From the NCBI RefSeq assembly GCF_016545825.1, contig NC_052613.1, forward strand, positions 51,504,112 through 51,568,111: DNA of 64,000 nucleotides, written 5' to 3'. Within the stretch, counting starts at the first letter, position 1; every line of letters starts with the position of its first letter. Both the position numbers and the translations under genes were made by a program. Below, in pieces: positions 15,145-26,637 of this stretch. The notes beneath the pieces are model-generated. The model made no database searches, was not told the DNA's origin, and was given only the letters and a program-made list of their open reading frames with translations. This DNA comes from Eucalyptus grandis. Lineage: Eukaryota; Streptophyta; Magnoliopsida; Myrtales; Myrtaceae.

Positions 15145-15342
15145 TGGCGTGGATGGTAGGGCCTTGGACCTCCCCGGTGGAGGCCAAGGTTCGAATCCCT
15201 TGCGAAGCAGGGAGGCAGTCTTAGCTACTATATGGTGACTTAAGCGTGACGTCGGGGTGGTGGTTTCCCCGCTAGCGTCACCGGGAGGTTTACGGCGCAT
15301 TGTCGGTGCAAGCTGTTCCTCCTGAATAAAAAAAAAAAAAAA
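15145..15342 (+). mobile_element. tRNA-derived SINE, copy 1 of a family also at 62,645
   Basis: The head has an A-box-like tggcgtggatggtagg and a perfect B-box GGTTCGAATCC at 15,188-15,198. The body includes gcgtcggggtggtggtttc-type sequence shared almost word for word with the copy at 62,645. The poly-A tail sits near 15,328-15,345. A short flanking repeat, aaacacac, lies at 15,137-15,144 and 15,343-15,350. Confidence 0.8.
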
Positions 15343-15375
15343 AAACACACACACTTTCAATACGATATGGAATAG

Positions 15376-15654
15376 ATTCCATGGTCATGGAATTTTGGCA
15401 ATGTTGAAAAAATATAGCTTTGAATCAACAGAGCAATCAAATTGAATTTGGAGACATCATATAATTTTCTTTAAGAATTTATTTACCTCACAATGTTGCT
15501 AATGCTCACTGGCAATTCCATGGTCATGGACTTCTGGCAATGTTGAAAAAATATGGTTTTGAATCAATAGAGCAATCAAATTGAATTTGGAGACATCTTA
15601 TAACTTTCTTTAAGAATTTATTTATCTCACAATGTTGCTAATTCTCACCGGCAA
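15376..15654. repeat. Two-copy tandem repeat, 139-bp period
   Basis: attccatggtcatgga starts at 15,376 and 15,515. Each copy continues with caatgttgaaaaaatat and tttggagacatc and ends in ctcac-ggca. The copies differ at a few percent of sites. Confidence 0.85.
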
Positions 15655-15803
15655 ATATTTTTAAGTTACAACAAAGTTTCAAATGAGAATACTAAATAGT
15701 AAGTTCAAGTATATCTCTAAAGCCTCTATGAGACAAAAGAAAAGATGATTGTAGTTTTGGAAAGAAGACTTGAAAATAATTTCATACTTATTTATCAAAA
15801 AAA

Positions 15804-15806
<3 letters not shown>

Positions 15807-15835
<29 letters not shown>
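15807..15835. repeat. (AT)n microsatellite
   Basis: Uninterrupted AT dinucleotide run. Confidence 0.95.
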
Positions 15836-15837
<2 letters not shown>

Positions 15838-16802
15838 TAAATTGATCTTAAAAAATATAGGCAACTCTTCACGAGATGTTGCAAAGCAAACCAAGATGTT
15901 CCTCTGAAAAAAGTTGCAAAATGAATAAAAGTGTCCTTTCGGAAGAAGTTGCAAATCAACAAATGCAACCCTTTGAAACAAAGTTACAAACTGAACGAGT
16001 ATAAATTTCAAATATTGTTTTAAAAAGACACATATAAAGACTTGAAATATTAAAAATAATAATAAATATTTTTTAAATAAATAAAATCTCAATTTTCATA
16101 ATTTTCAAAAATACTTTATAAAACAAAAAACAACCCTTGAACTAATAAAGGTTAATAAGATAATTGTATGAAATAAAGTAAAAATAAAGAGGTTAGTGCT
16201 AATTAAACTGCAGACTACGAGCGCGCAAATAGGCCAAGTGCTAAGTGTGCCTAATAATGGCACCAAAATTGCGCAATTATTCGTACATTTGCACGCGGGT
16301 ATCATGGGGTCTAACCCACACCCAACATTTTTCTTTAAACACACTAAAAAATGCTCATATTTATAAATTAACTTATCTCCTCCCAACTTTCCCATGTGAG
16401 ATAAGCAAAAACACATTTCGTTTGTTTTACAATCGAACTTCCAACAGGGGATTGACCTGATCTGATATGGTAGAATTGCATCTCTGTAAATTCAAAAGCA
16501 AGCGTTGGTCTCCGAATGGATGGTTTGGTGAACAAAATGTTTTGGGGTGGGAAGGTGTTTCCTGGGCCGGGTCTTGGGAAAATAAGCAGTCGAATGAGTA
16601 CTGCTGATGTTTTGGATCTGGTAGGTCGAGCCCAATTCATCTTTGCCCGTCCATTCTTCTCTTCTCGGTCCCTTTTCCATATGGATTTCCTCTCTTTATC
16701 TTTTCGAGGCGGCTAGCTTGCTTGCTTTCGCATTTTGGATTTCGTTAGCAAATGCGTTGAGGGACTTACTAAAAATGAGCAAACGAGGAAAGTTCTGATT
16801 TG
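15836..16802. other. AT-rich spacer
   Basis: From 15,870 to 15,990 there is a loose series of gttgcaaa/gttacaaa motifs about 35-45 bp apart. The rest is unique-looking AT-rich sequence, and I see no gene. The short frame at 16,516-16,716 has no family signal. Confidence 0.4.
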
Positions 16803-17003
16803 GTTTTTTTTTTTTTTTTTTTTTTTTTTTGGAGGAATCGGCTTGCAGTAGATATGCGCCGTAAACCCCTGACACTTAGTAGGAGGGCCCACCACCTCGA
16901 GTCACACTTAATACATCTAGCACATCCTCTGGGTTTTGAACCCTTCACCTCTTCGTTGAGGATCAGCAGAGCCTTATTTAGTGGAGCCACCGCGGCCGGT
17001 GGT
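16803..17003 (-). mobile_element. tRNA-derived SINE, minus strand, perfect 15-bp target duplication
   Basis: Inserted in reverse, so it begins with a ~28-base poly-T run. On the minus strand there is a B-box-like GGGTTCAAAACCC in a tRNA-like head, and just before the tail ggggtttacggcgcat, which matches the tails of the other SINEs. The duplication gaaagttctgatttg at 16,788-16,802 and 17,004-17,018 is exact, which suggests a fairly recent insertion. Confidence 0.88.
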
Positions 17004-17720
17004 GAAAGTTCTGATTTGTTCTTCTTTTCTTTTCTGTGAAAAAGGAAGCCAAGGCCTTTCATTACATCAAAATCTCGTGTGGTGCGTTAACATTAATTTC
17101 ATCACCTAATAACAAATTGACTCAATCACATCGCTGAAAAAGTTGGGCGTTAGTGTTCAAAGCAAAATTTGATAACCAATTAGTACACCTGTTGCTTAAC
17201 AATGCGTAAATATGAACAAAAACAAATCCATTTACGTACTTGCAAAAGTCAATATTCTTTGACTCCAATAGTTCGATATATTGATACACCATTGCTTTCT
17301 TGTTCTATAAATTTTATACTTTGGAAATTGACTTATTTTTTGCTTAGTGCTCCAGAAAAATCTGTTGTTAATTTTTATATTTTAATTTTTCTTAATATTG
17401 GAGTGAATATAATATTATAGTCTATTGAAAAAACAGTGTTTTTCTCTAATGGACCCGGAGACTGGATTTCAGTGATATAGAATCGAAATTGAAAATGTCA
17501 TAATTAGATTTCTCTTTGTATATCCAGCATTGCATAAATTCTATCAAGTGCTCAAATCCGATCTCTCTGGCTTAGATGCCTATGACTTCAAGCTCAACTT
17601 CGATACATATAACATTAGGCATCAATCTTTTCATCTTAGCACTTGCATTGCAAATGATATGGCTGTAACTCGTTCATGCAACGCGCATTGTTTATGAGGT
17701 GAACAAACATATTAGTTGGT

Positions 17721-18366
17721 TGGGGGTAATAATCAAAAAAATTATAAACCTATTATAAATGTGCCAATTCTAGTAATAGACTTTTTAATTTAATAATTTA
17801 ATAATAATCTTTAGTCAATTTAGTTATTCAAGCCAATTTTGAGTAGAAATCGTTGACATAGATATTAACTGTCCTACATGGTATGATTAATATTGACATG
17901 AACAATTTTTACAAATTTTTAATTTTTTATAATTCTTTTTTTTCCTCCATCAATCATCAGCCTTTGTGATGGCCAACATCTAGCCATAGGCATGGGTCGG
18001 CCTCGCTGGTCTATGCCTATTTGCAGGGGTTAGGTCGAGCCTCACGAATCTTAGTTGACCTCACCAGCCAGCCATCGCAAAGGCCTGACGACCAGCTGAG
18101 GAAGATGGAAAAAAGAAAAAGAAAAGAAAAAAATAAAAATAAAATTATTAAAAAATAAAAAAGTTGCAAAAATTATCAATATTAGTGCTAATCGTGCCAA
18201 GTAAGACGATTGATGTTAATTTTAGTGATTTGTGGCTAAAATTGATTGAATGGACTATATTGACGAATTATGATAAAGTTTATCACTAAATTGGCCAAAT
18301 TTAAATGTTTAAAATTGAATTGATACATGTGCAATAAGTTTAAGATTTGTTTGGTAATTTTCCCCA
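17721..18366. mobile_element. Mutator-like MITE with long imperfect inverted repeats
   Basis: The ends are tgggggtaataatcaaa and its imperfect complement ...tttggtaattttcccca. Pairing continues for about 200-250 bp on each side (e.g. aaatgtgccaatt against aattgatacatgt). The core, about 17,950-18,110, is GC-rich (gatggccaacatctagcc...ggcctcgctgg) and bounded by T-rich and A-rich runs. A direct repeat agttggttgg / agttggtcgg flanks it, consistent with a 9-10-bp Mutator-type duplication; the exact border is uncertain by a few bases. No transposase is encoded. Confidence 0.7.
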
Positions 18367-19302
18367 AGTTGGTCGGTTTTGGTAGATGGACCACATAAGA
18401 AAAGTTCAATACCATGATGAATTGGTTAAGGAAATCTTGTTTTCGTCTTCAACAGTAATTTTTTTCTTTGGAGAAGACTCATTCATCTACTAAATTTTAA
18501 TCACCAGGTCACATTTCTAGCATAAAAGGGAGAGGTGGGGGTTCGAATTTCCACATTTTCATAAGAGGTTTGGGTGGGGGTGATTTAGTTTCAAATGTGG
18601 GTTTCGACTTCTACTCTTTTTGAGGAGGCACAATAAAAGTTCGAGAATAAGAGTTAAAGTAGAAGTAGAGTAGGATCGATTAAAAAAAATCTACTAAATT
18701 TAATGACAAGGAGCGGGCGTGTCATTAATATGTCTGCTCTTTACTCCCTACTTACCCACCAAATTTTGTGGATGCAATAAATGGTCCTAGAAAGTACACA
18801 CGTGGAGCAATCACATAGAGGAAACTCATAATTTTGCCTACCTTTGTTTTTTTTATTTTTTATTTTTGGTCTTACGTACGATTCATTATTTGGATATCGA
18901 AATATTTCTCATTAGAGACCTTCCTGAAACTGTCCCCCTCGAAGCGCTTAATGCGGAGACCCTACTACTACGACGAGGCTTTAGCGAACTTAGAACGCAA
19001 CTCAATGGAGTTCGACGTTGCCATAAACTTCGTCGTGGCTAGAGATCGAATCATGCTAATGGGCAGAAACGCACGAATCGGGGTGGCCACGTCAACGACG
19101 AATGCTTCGCGGGGCAGGGGCGAGAGTACGGGCCCGGGCCATGAAAAGACAGAGAAAATCGAGTCGCGTGCAGTGTCCTGAATGAGCACGTGTCGAACAT
19201 CGAAGCCATCGCAACCTTGTTGGCTTGTGCTGCCTCGAGAGGGCAGAGTCGACCGGGGCGATAAATGTCGCTGAGCGACCTGCCTACTCCACGGCAATGG
19301 TC
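18367..19302. other. Spacer
   Basis: Unique-looking sequence, with a GC-richer patch at 18,950-19,290 whose open frames on both strands show no family signal. No gene supported. Confidence 0.4.
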
Positions 19303-20145
19303 AAAACTTAAATGTTGGATAGGACTCTTGCCAGCTTTTACGTGGGACAACGTCGTGTCACGGCTCATATGACCATCAATCATCGGGGCAAATTTGAGTC
19401 ATTCTCGCATTAATAGCTGGAGATCAATTTGGGAAGGGTCGACCTCGGTCGTGCCATAAATAGCTACCGTGAACAGCTAGCTCATCCTAGCTATTCAAAG
19501 ACTCAAATCTCTTCTTTTACGAGTGTATCGTGCGAGATATCCATATGATTCAATGCATCGATCAGCTCAACTTATATTAGGTGTTATAATCTATGCCTCA
19601 TTGCTTGCACATTTACTCTTTATTTGAGCTATTCCTTGACAATCATGTAACGATTTAGACGTCGCTCTAAAAGAAATTGGGTGCATCTTCTTTTGACTTT
19701 TCAATGATGAATTTTCCCATGTATACAATGTTAGGCTTATATTCAAACTTAAATGTCGTATGGGACTCTTGCAAGGTTCTAAGTAGGCCAACGTCGAATC
19801 ACAGCACATACATCCTCTTACTCATCGTAGCAAATTTGAGTTATTCTCCGCATTAATCGCCAGTAATCGATTTGGGAAGTGTCCATCATGGACAAACCAC
19901 AAATAGCTATTGGAAATAGCTCATTCTAACTATTTGAAGACTCGAATCTCTTCATTTATGGGTGCATCGTGCGTGATATCCCCGTGCCACAACGCATCGA
20001 ACATCATGACTCGTATTAGTTATTATTAGCTCTGCCTCATTACTTGCGCATTCACTTTTTGTTTGACCTATTCCTCAATAGCAACATGACGATCTCAACA
20101 TTGCTCTAAAAGAAATTGGCAGCGTCTTCTTTTGGTTTTGAGTAG
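19303..20145. repeat. Two-copy tandem duplication, ~440-bp period
   Basis: Copy 1 spans about 19,303-19,710 and copy 2 about 19,743-20,145. Shared landmarks: caaacttaaatgt, gcaaatttgagt, gactcRaatctctt, gctctaaaagaaattgg and gtcttcttttg. They have diverged by roughly a quarter of sites with small indels, so the duplication is old. Confidence 0.75.
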
Positions 20146-21223
20146 TAGTCATCAACTCAATCCCAAAAAAGAAAAAAGAAAATATATTAGGAAATGGGAA
20201 TAGACCCTCCACCAAATTTTGGAGATTAGGAACATTAGTCAATTGTCGGTGTAATGACAGTGTACCTCACGCGGCGCCATGAATAGTGTTGCTGTGCGAG
20301 TGGGGACCGAGACTAAAAAAAGTTGGTACACGGGCAGAGAAAAGCAACTCCATGCATTCTAAAGACGGTGTGATAATGATGCTATGAATGGCACAATGCA
20401 TCGTGAAACAGTGGCTTGGAGGATTTTCGCGTTATGGCCAATGCAGCACGTCTCCTGCTTTGAGAATCGATTGGATTGCTTTGGATCGAAGTGAAGGACA
20501 AAAGCAACTATAGCCTCGTCTCTTTTTCATAATGGGATCAAACTTTTCGATGGTTCTTTTGAGTATTGACTTTAATCTCATATCGAACGCGTGCATGTGC
20601 AAGTTCGGAAAAATGGCTAAATATGATATTCCTCCTAATGTTCTTACGTTCTATTTGTGGATAAGATTCCAAATTTAACATCAAAACAATGGCTGATCTG
20701 TGGACCCACGTTCATCTGTTCAACCTCGAAGGCTCTCATGTGTTGCAGTTGTCCTTAAGTTAGTTGGCCTTAAATTTCGTTTTCTGGAGTCTAGCGTTCA
20801 GTAGTTGCAGCTCGGACTTTTGTTCTCTAGCGGACTCGGACAGACCTACGTAAGACGTGAAACTATTCACTCTCGTGCCATTCCATGCCCCTTCGGAGTC
20901 GCATGAGACTACAGTACGTCTCGGCCTTGAGACTTTAAGACTCGGGGCGAGGTACATGACTTCTATGCTTTGTCACATTGCTTTTCACCTATAACTGGCA
21001 CTGCAACGCATCGTGCACTTTGTCAAAAGATACGAAACAGTAAATGAAGTTGAGAGAGTAGTCATTAAATCATAACAGAGCTAGTCATCACTATAATCTG
21101 TGATTCTGAACCAAAAAAAGAAAAGAAAAAGCCTTTTATCCGTGATTAGTAATAACCTAACTCAGATTCGAGGTCGAACCTGGGAGGCTCAATTCCTAAC
21201 CGCTCGAACTTTCATCTTCTATG
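20146..21223. other. 3' flank of the PG1-beta gene
   Basis: No gene, repeat or mobile element recognised. It probably includes the 3' UTR of the BURP gene that ends at 21,224. Confidence 0.4.
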
Positions 21224-23208
21224 TCAATCGGCCACTGTCCATGTCATGTCGTTTTCAAAAATCCAATGGCAAACCTCGATATGTCCTGGACTAGACCCTA
21301 GGGCGAGGAATGCTCCATGACTAGCGCTCCAAGCCGATGTGTCAAGATGGCAAATGGCGACGCCATGGTTGATCTTGGTCCTGAGTTTTGGATCCAATAA
21401 ATCTGCTTTGTAGACCCGGACCTTTGGAACCGAATGACAATAATAGAGAAGATAAGGAAACAAACTCTGATGACAAGACACCGATTTGGTCACCTCACCA
21501 CCGTTGATCCCTTTGACTTGTCCGATTAGGATCTCGCGGTTCGAACCTTTGATACTTTCCGTGGACCGGACCGCCACATTGCGTCCTAGGATCGATGTGG
21601 CGAAGTCGATCATATCCTCAATGGAGGACACACACTGCTTGGACTCACCGCGGCTTGGTGCTCTCTCGCACTCGGCGAGTGCATCTGCCATTATCTTCTC
21701 CATGGTGGAATTCTGTCCGGCATGGAAAATTTGCTTGAGCTCGTCGACCTTTGTACTCGAGAAGGGTAACTTGGACGCGATGCTCCGAGGCAAAAACGAC
21801 CTCCTAGGCATTTTGTCCCGAATGTCGGGCATTGGCATCACGGTCCCCATCTTCAGCATCGATTCCCGGAAGAATTTGCCCGGCTCCACCCACCGATTTA
21901 TGTTCTTAACACTTGCTGCCGCGATTGCGTCGGTCGTGCTGGACGATGTTGTTCTGTTCGTGTAGCTAGAGAAGGTGGCGATCACATTCTTATCATAGCC
22001 CTTGAAGGAATTGTTGACGCCGTAGATCTTGAACCCAACGGCCTGCCCCGTAGCTCCTCCACCGTATCCGGTGAACTTATCGGTCCCCTCGTTGAAAGTC
22101 TTGCCGTAGTTGGCGAAGTTGACCTCCGCCGATTTTGAGTCCTTCACGTACGAAGTGAATGAGTCTTCGCCCACGTTAGCGCTCTCCCGATACGTCTTGA
22201 AATTCTCGACAGCCCCGTTCACGCCATTGCCGTAGCTGTTGAAGCGGTTATGGGGATTGTTCCCGTTGAAGCCGTAACTGGTGAAGCTGTTGTTCGCGCC
22301 GTCGCCGCCTTGGCTGTAGGCACTGAACCCGGAACCCACGGTGTTGGAGTCAGTTGCGTACGCCGTGAATTCGCTTGGAGCTCTGTTTCCGTTCCTGCTG
22401 TAGGTGGTGAACGTTTCGGCCCCCGCATTGGTCCCCTCAGTGTAACCGGAGAAGGAGTGCGATCTCCCTTCGCCGCTGGAGCCGTAGTTGTTGAAGTTGA
22501 GATTGGGTATGTTAACGTCTTTATTGTACTCGATGAACTCGCCGTGGCCGCCGGTGGAGGCGACTCCGTAGCTGTTGAAGCTCTGGTCTGCCACGTTGCC
22601 TTGAGCGCCGTAGGTGGAGAACTCATCGCGGTGAATCGTCGAGCCGCGGCTGTACCGGCGGAACGAGCTGACCGGCAGGTTCTCGTCGACGGAGTAGCCC
22701 TTAAATGAGTCGCGCCTGCCGACCCCGTTGGCGCCGTAGGCGGTGAAGTTCTTGTTGGAGTAGGCGGCAAAGTTGGAGTCCCGGTCGTGCCTCTCCACGA
22801 TGGCCGACGGCAAGTCTGGCAAGCAAAGCAGCCGCGCCGCGGCGCAGAAGGAGGGGAGGTGGTCGGAGATGGCGCCTCGGGCGGCGAGCTTGGCGAAAGC
22901 CACCGCGTCCGCAGCCGTTAGGGGCGAGGCCTTGGACAGGAGGAAGGGCGGTTTGGGGAGGTCGTTGGTGACGCGCTGGTTCCAGTAGCGGACGAGGTAC
23001 GCCTTGGGAGTGAACGGATTGGCATCCGCGGCTGGGGCGGCGGCGGCAACCTGCATTCGGAGACGAGAAGAGAAGAAGAGAAGATCAGTGAAGTGAGAGT
23101 GAGCAGAGAAAGATTCAGCACGCGCGAGATGAACGCGGTGGATGCGGGAGCGAGAGAGCTTTGACTAACGCTGAAAGAAGAGAGCCAGAGGAGGAGGAAG
23201 AGAGCCAT
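21224..23208 (-). CDS. Polygalacturonase-1 non-catalytic beta subunit (PG1-beta)-like BURP protein (BURP1)
   Basis: Two exons: 23170-23208 codes for the 13-residue hydrophobic signal start MALFLLLWLSSFS; after a phase-0 intron with donor GTTAGT and acceptor TGCAG, 21224-23050 codes for the rest, 621 residues in all. Next come NPF...YLVRYWNQ and a Cys-containing block. A central array of 21 FXXY motifs follows, mostly on a 14-residue period. The C-terminal BURP domain reads CHX10CHX27CHX25CH, with all four CH pairs present, and ends ICHLD...EVCHW. PG1-beta proteins are secreted to the wall, associate with polygalacturonase and limit pectin breakdown; related Arabidopsis proteins restrain cell size. 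This is the only full-length member of the local cluster. Its upstream region is duplicated near 62,400-63,640. Confidence 0.95.
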
Positions 23209-24190
23209 GGCGTTCGAGCTCGAAATCAGGGACAGTGTCAGAGAGTCGGTGGTTTTGTTGTATTGTCTGAGCCCTTGTTATTTATGAGTGGAGCGATGAT
23301 ATAATTGGAAATCCCTGATGGGGATATATCTCCTGTAGCTATAAAGAGCATTCATAATCGACTGCGAAAATATTTCCTAATTTCTGTGGGCACCGCTGCC
23401 AGGATGCTGCTATAATGTATCTTGGTTTATATTTAGTTTTCTAATATGAAACTTTATTCAGATGGTGTGTGTTTCTGAACCCTTGATCATGAAGTTTGCC
23501 TTATTTGGATAGTTCAGCTTATTTTAAATTCTTCCTCAAACCCGTTCTCACAGCAATTATAAAGTACTCAAAATTAATCTCCCAGAATTGTCAGTCCCCC
23601 CACAATTTTTCCAGACTTCTCAAAAGCCATCGCATGGAGCTCCCGAGATGGAGATCCGGAACCTGAAAGGAAGATTTAACGGAGAGTTCAAGAAATAGAC
23701 ACCAGAGGCTGGATGAAGTTACAGAGAACAGACGCTGCTGATGACCGATCGGTAGGATTTTGGAGCTCCGACTGCTCTGTTCATTCCTCTCCCTCTCTCT
23801 CTCCCTCGGTCAAAACGACGACTCCCACTTCCTTGGATGGCTGCTCTTGAGAATGCCGCGTTTCGGCCTACGTGGCCTCGTCCTATTGGCTCGCACGTAG
23901 CTTTCGATGCAGATTTATAGACGCGCTTAGCCGCTGCTGCTTTTGTTTCCGCGCAATGGCGAGGTTCTAGTCAATAGTCATAAAACGCTTTTTCGTGATC
24001 CTTCTCTTTCACGCTGGTAATGCATTATTGGGAACGACAAGGACGGAACAACTTATTGAACAACAGTGAGGGAGCTCGTGAAAGCCTGGCCGCCTTTGTG
24101 CGGTTTGTCCCCATGCGATTATCAAATGCTAAGTACAAGAATCGGCGTCGATTGGCATGTCGATATTGTGGGATGAGGTTAATATGCCTT
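23209..24190. repeat. BURP1 upstream region, source copy of a segment repeated at 62,410-63,636
   Basis: Together with exon 1 this stretch matches 62,410-63,636 in the same order and strand. Landmarks: gcccttgttatttat, gatgatataattgg, gtgtgtttct and cattattgggaacgacaagg. It lacks the SINE found in the other copy: around 23,373-23,387 the sequence runs straight through tttcctaatttctgt. Confidence 0.85.
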
Positions 24191-26637
24191 TTGGCACGCG
24201 TTTTTTCGTCTATTTGTGAAGTGATAGTGGCGAGCCCGGCGTGCTCTGCCCTCCGTGATTCCAAACCTACTTTATGGACCAGCAGCCCGTCAGTTCACGA
24301 TCAACTTTTTCTCAAATCTGTGTTCGAATAATGGGTACGCCGTAGCTCTTGACGTAGGACCCCGGATTCGAATTTGCCTGGATAACCGGATTCAATAGCA
24401 CGGTGGTTTGATCTTGGAGTGTGGTTTGTTTCGATATCACACAAGGTCATCACGAACAACCATACTCATTCTCCAATGACGAAGTATAGAATCAGTGAGT
24501 GTCTAAGAATTGAAACAAACTCAATTTACTATGGACATTGCCAAAATAATTGTCAATTGATTAAGGCATAACTTGTGAGCGACTCAATAGATATTCTCCA
24601 CCGCTTTTTTGATTTTTTTTAAAAGCGGCCCACCATCCAATAACTAATCCCCAGCCGGATCAAGCTGTTCCAACCATGACAATGACTTTTTTTTCATCTC
24701 AAAGTTCGTTTCAGCCTGGGTAGAAACTTGGTTGAAATTGGGAACATTCTTCTTTGAGTGGCGGAAGAGCTTGGCCCATGTCTCTGAAATGCTTCCTCCA
24801 GCAAATGATCGAGGGGGAAATTCTTCGTCTCCCTGGTCAACCTCGAGTGGTATTTCGATCGAGCCTAAACGGGAGGATCCTTCTGAAGGTTCTGCATGAT
24901 TATAAAAAAACAGATGGTGGGTTGGCCAGACCAGACCCCACTTCCTGCTCCATTCAAAGTTCATCAGAACTACCGAAGAACCACAGAATACTCTGAAGAC
25001 CCAAAAGATTCCGATGGTGCACTGGATCCCCCATAAATTCCTTCTGATGAAGAGGGGTAAAATTGGGTGGGGAATGGCTTTTTCAAGCTTGTCCATAAAC
25101 ATGCTGAAACCGGCTATTCCGACAAAATAAGAATTTCAAAAGAAAAAAAAAGAAGAAGACTGGTTTTGTCCCGAAATTGATAGACTGTGGAAAAGAAATG
25201 TTTCTCTTTTTTGGGGAAAAAGGACATCTCCCCTTCTTCCATTATGTGTTTGTTATCCAGTGAAGTAATATTTCTTCAAAGTAGTCCTTTCTTAGACCTT
25301 CGGCTGTGACAGGCTCGGAGTAATCAACCTCAGAGAGGCACTACTGGACCTGGCTTTTTCGAAAACTAGTCTTTCCAGAGAAATTTTGAACTTCACACGG
25401 ACGACAACCATAGTGTCTTGATGATCTTCCCGAGGACAAAATTGGCATTGAAAGAACCTGGAATTATTGCTGTACGGTCAACGAGCCGCCCCGGGCGTTG
25501 GATGATTTCTTCAGTCGGACCCATCACGGATCCCTTCATCAATTGTCAAATGTGCATCCAATTCATCATTGACACATGGGTCGATCGAATAAATGGTCAT
25601 GGGCCATTCGACTATGCTGGCCCAAGGGTTGCTTCTTACATCGCCGACAGCAAGATCCTGGAACATGCACGTGAGTCCTTTTCCGCTCTCCCATTGTTCC
25701 TCGGCGACCCCGCCGTTCGATCATCGCCACGGGCTATCCGAACCTCGTCCTGGCTGATCTCTACCATGCATGCAAAACGCTTTTGTCTAAATATGTATCC
25801 GCATTGCGTTACTTTGAGTGAAAAATATTGTTGATTCGATTTAAATTACCAAATTTAAATCATAGACTTGATCAATGGATTCAATCATCTGAGGAGCACC
25901 ATTTGCTAAATCTTTACCATGCTATTGAACTTTAGTCGTAGATGCTTATCGGGAAAAAAAAAAGAAAATAACTTTCAGTTAGTAGATCACTTAATACATA
26001 AAGTCAATAGAGACTGCTAATTGAGACAAAAAGAATATTTAATTTTTGTATATCCCTCTTGTTTAGTTACCAAATAACGCTAATGTTAGACATGAAAATT
26101 TGCAAAAATTCTTAGAAGTAGCTCCTTGCTTAAAATTTAATAAAAATAATTAGCAAGTGGTACTCTCAAATCTTGAATCAAGTGAGAACGAGGTGCGTTG
26201 CCCAATGTCCATCAATCTCTTATTATTCTATTTGTTTTGATGTTAAGGCGTTGATGGTAGAGATATATGATGGATAAATAAATATAAAATAATAAGAAAA
26301 ATCCGACTGTGGCAAGGTACAATATAAGAATTTGAGACATGGAGTTGTGTTATGCTTTGGAAAGAGATGAATATTAGCAAACTTACTTTTTCACATGCAC
26401 ACCACAATAATTACAGATATTATATCAAAGTTATTCAAACACTCGACGTTTACTAACCACAACGACAGTTACATATACAAACCACGACTATGGTCGTGGG
26501 TATGAGATAGCAAATACCATATTAGACAATACTTTTAAGCGAACGATGGCTTGGGATGGAGCTAGTGGCTAATTTCTCTCAGTCTCTAGGTCCAATCTAG
26601 ATTATTCAACCTGATCCACACTTCATTTTTTAAGATA
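24191..26637. other. Spacer between BURP1 and BURP2
   Basis: A 152-codon open frame on the minus strand at 24,644-25,102 has protein-like composition but no motif I recognise and no splice context, so I do not call it a gene. 25,417-25,690 resembles segments near 39,650-39,960 and 41,600-41,830. The rest is AT-rich and probably includes the BURP2 3' UTR. Confidence 0.4.

Noticed and set aside
15127..15360. Minus-strand open frame starting MKVCVFFFFFF
   Set aside because: It is a reading of the SINE and its poly-A tail.
16769..17062. Minus-strand open frames with poly-Lys runs
   Set aside because: They are readings through the reversed SINE and its poly-T tract.
22219..22770. 183-codon minus-strand open frame within PG1-beta
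   Set aside because: It is a Thr/Ala/Pro-rich shifted reading of the FXXY repeat array; the true frame is uninterrupted there.
24644..25102. 152-codon minus-strand open frame with protein-like composition
   Set aside because: No domain or paralogue that I recognise, no splice or promoter context, and it lies in a repeat-rich spacer. A protein search would settle it.
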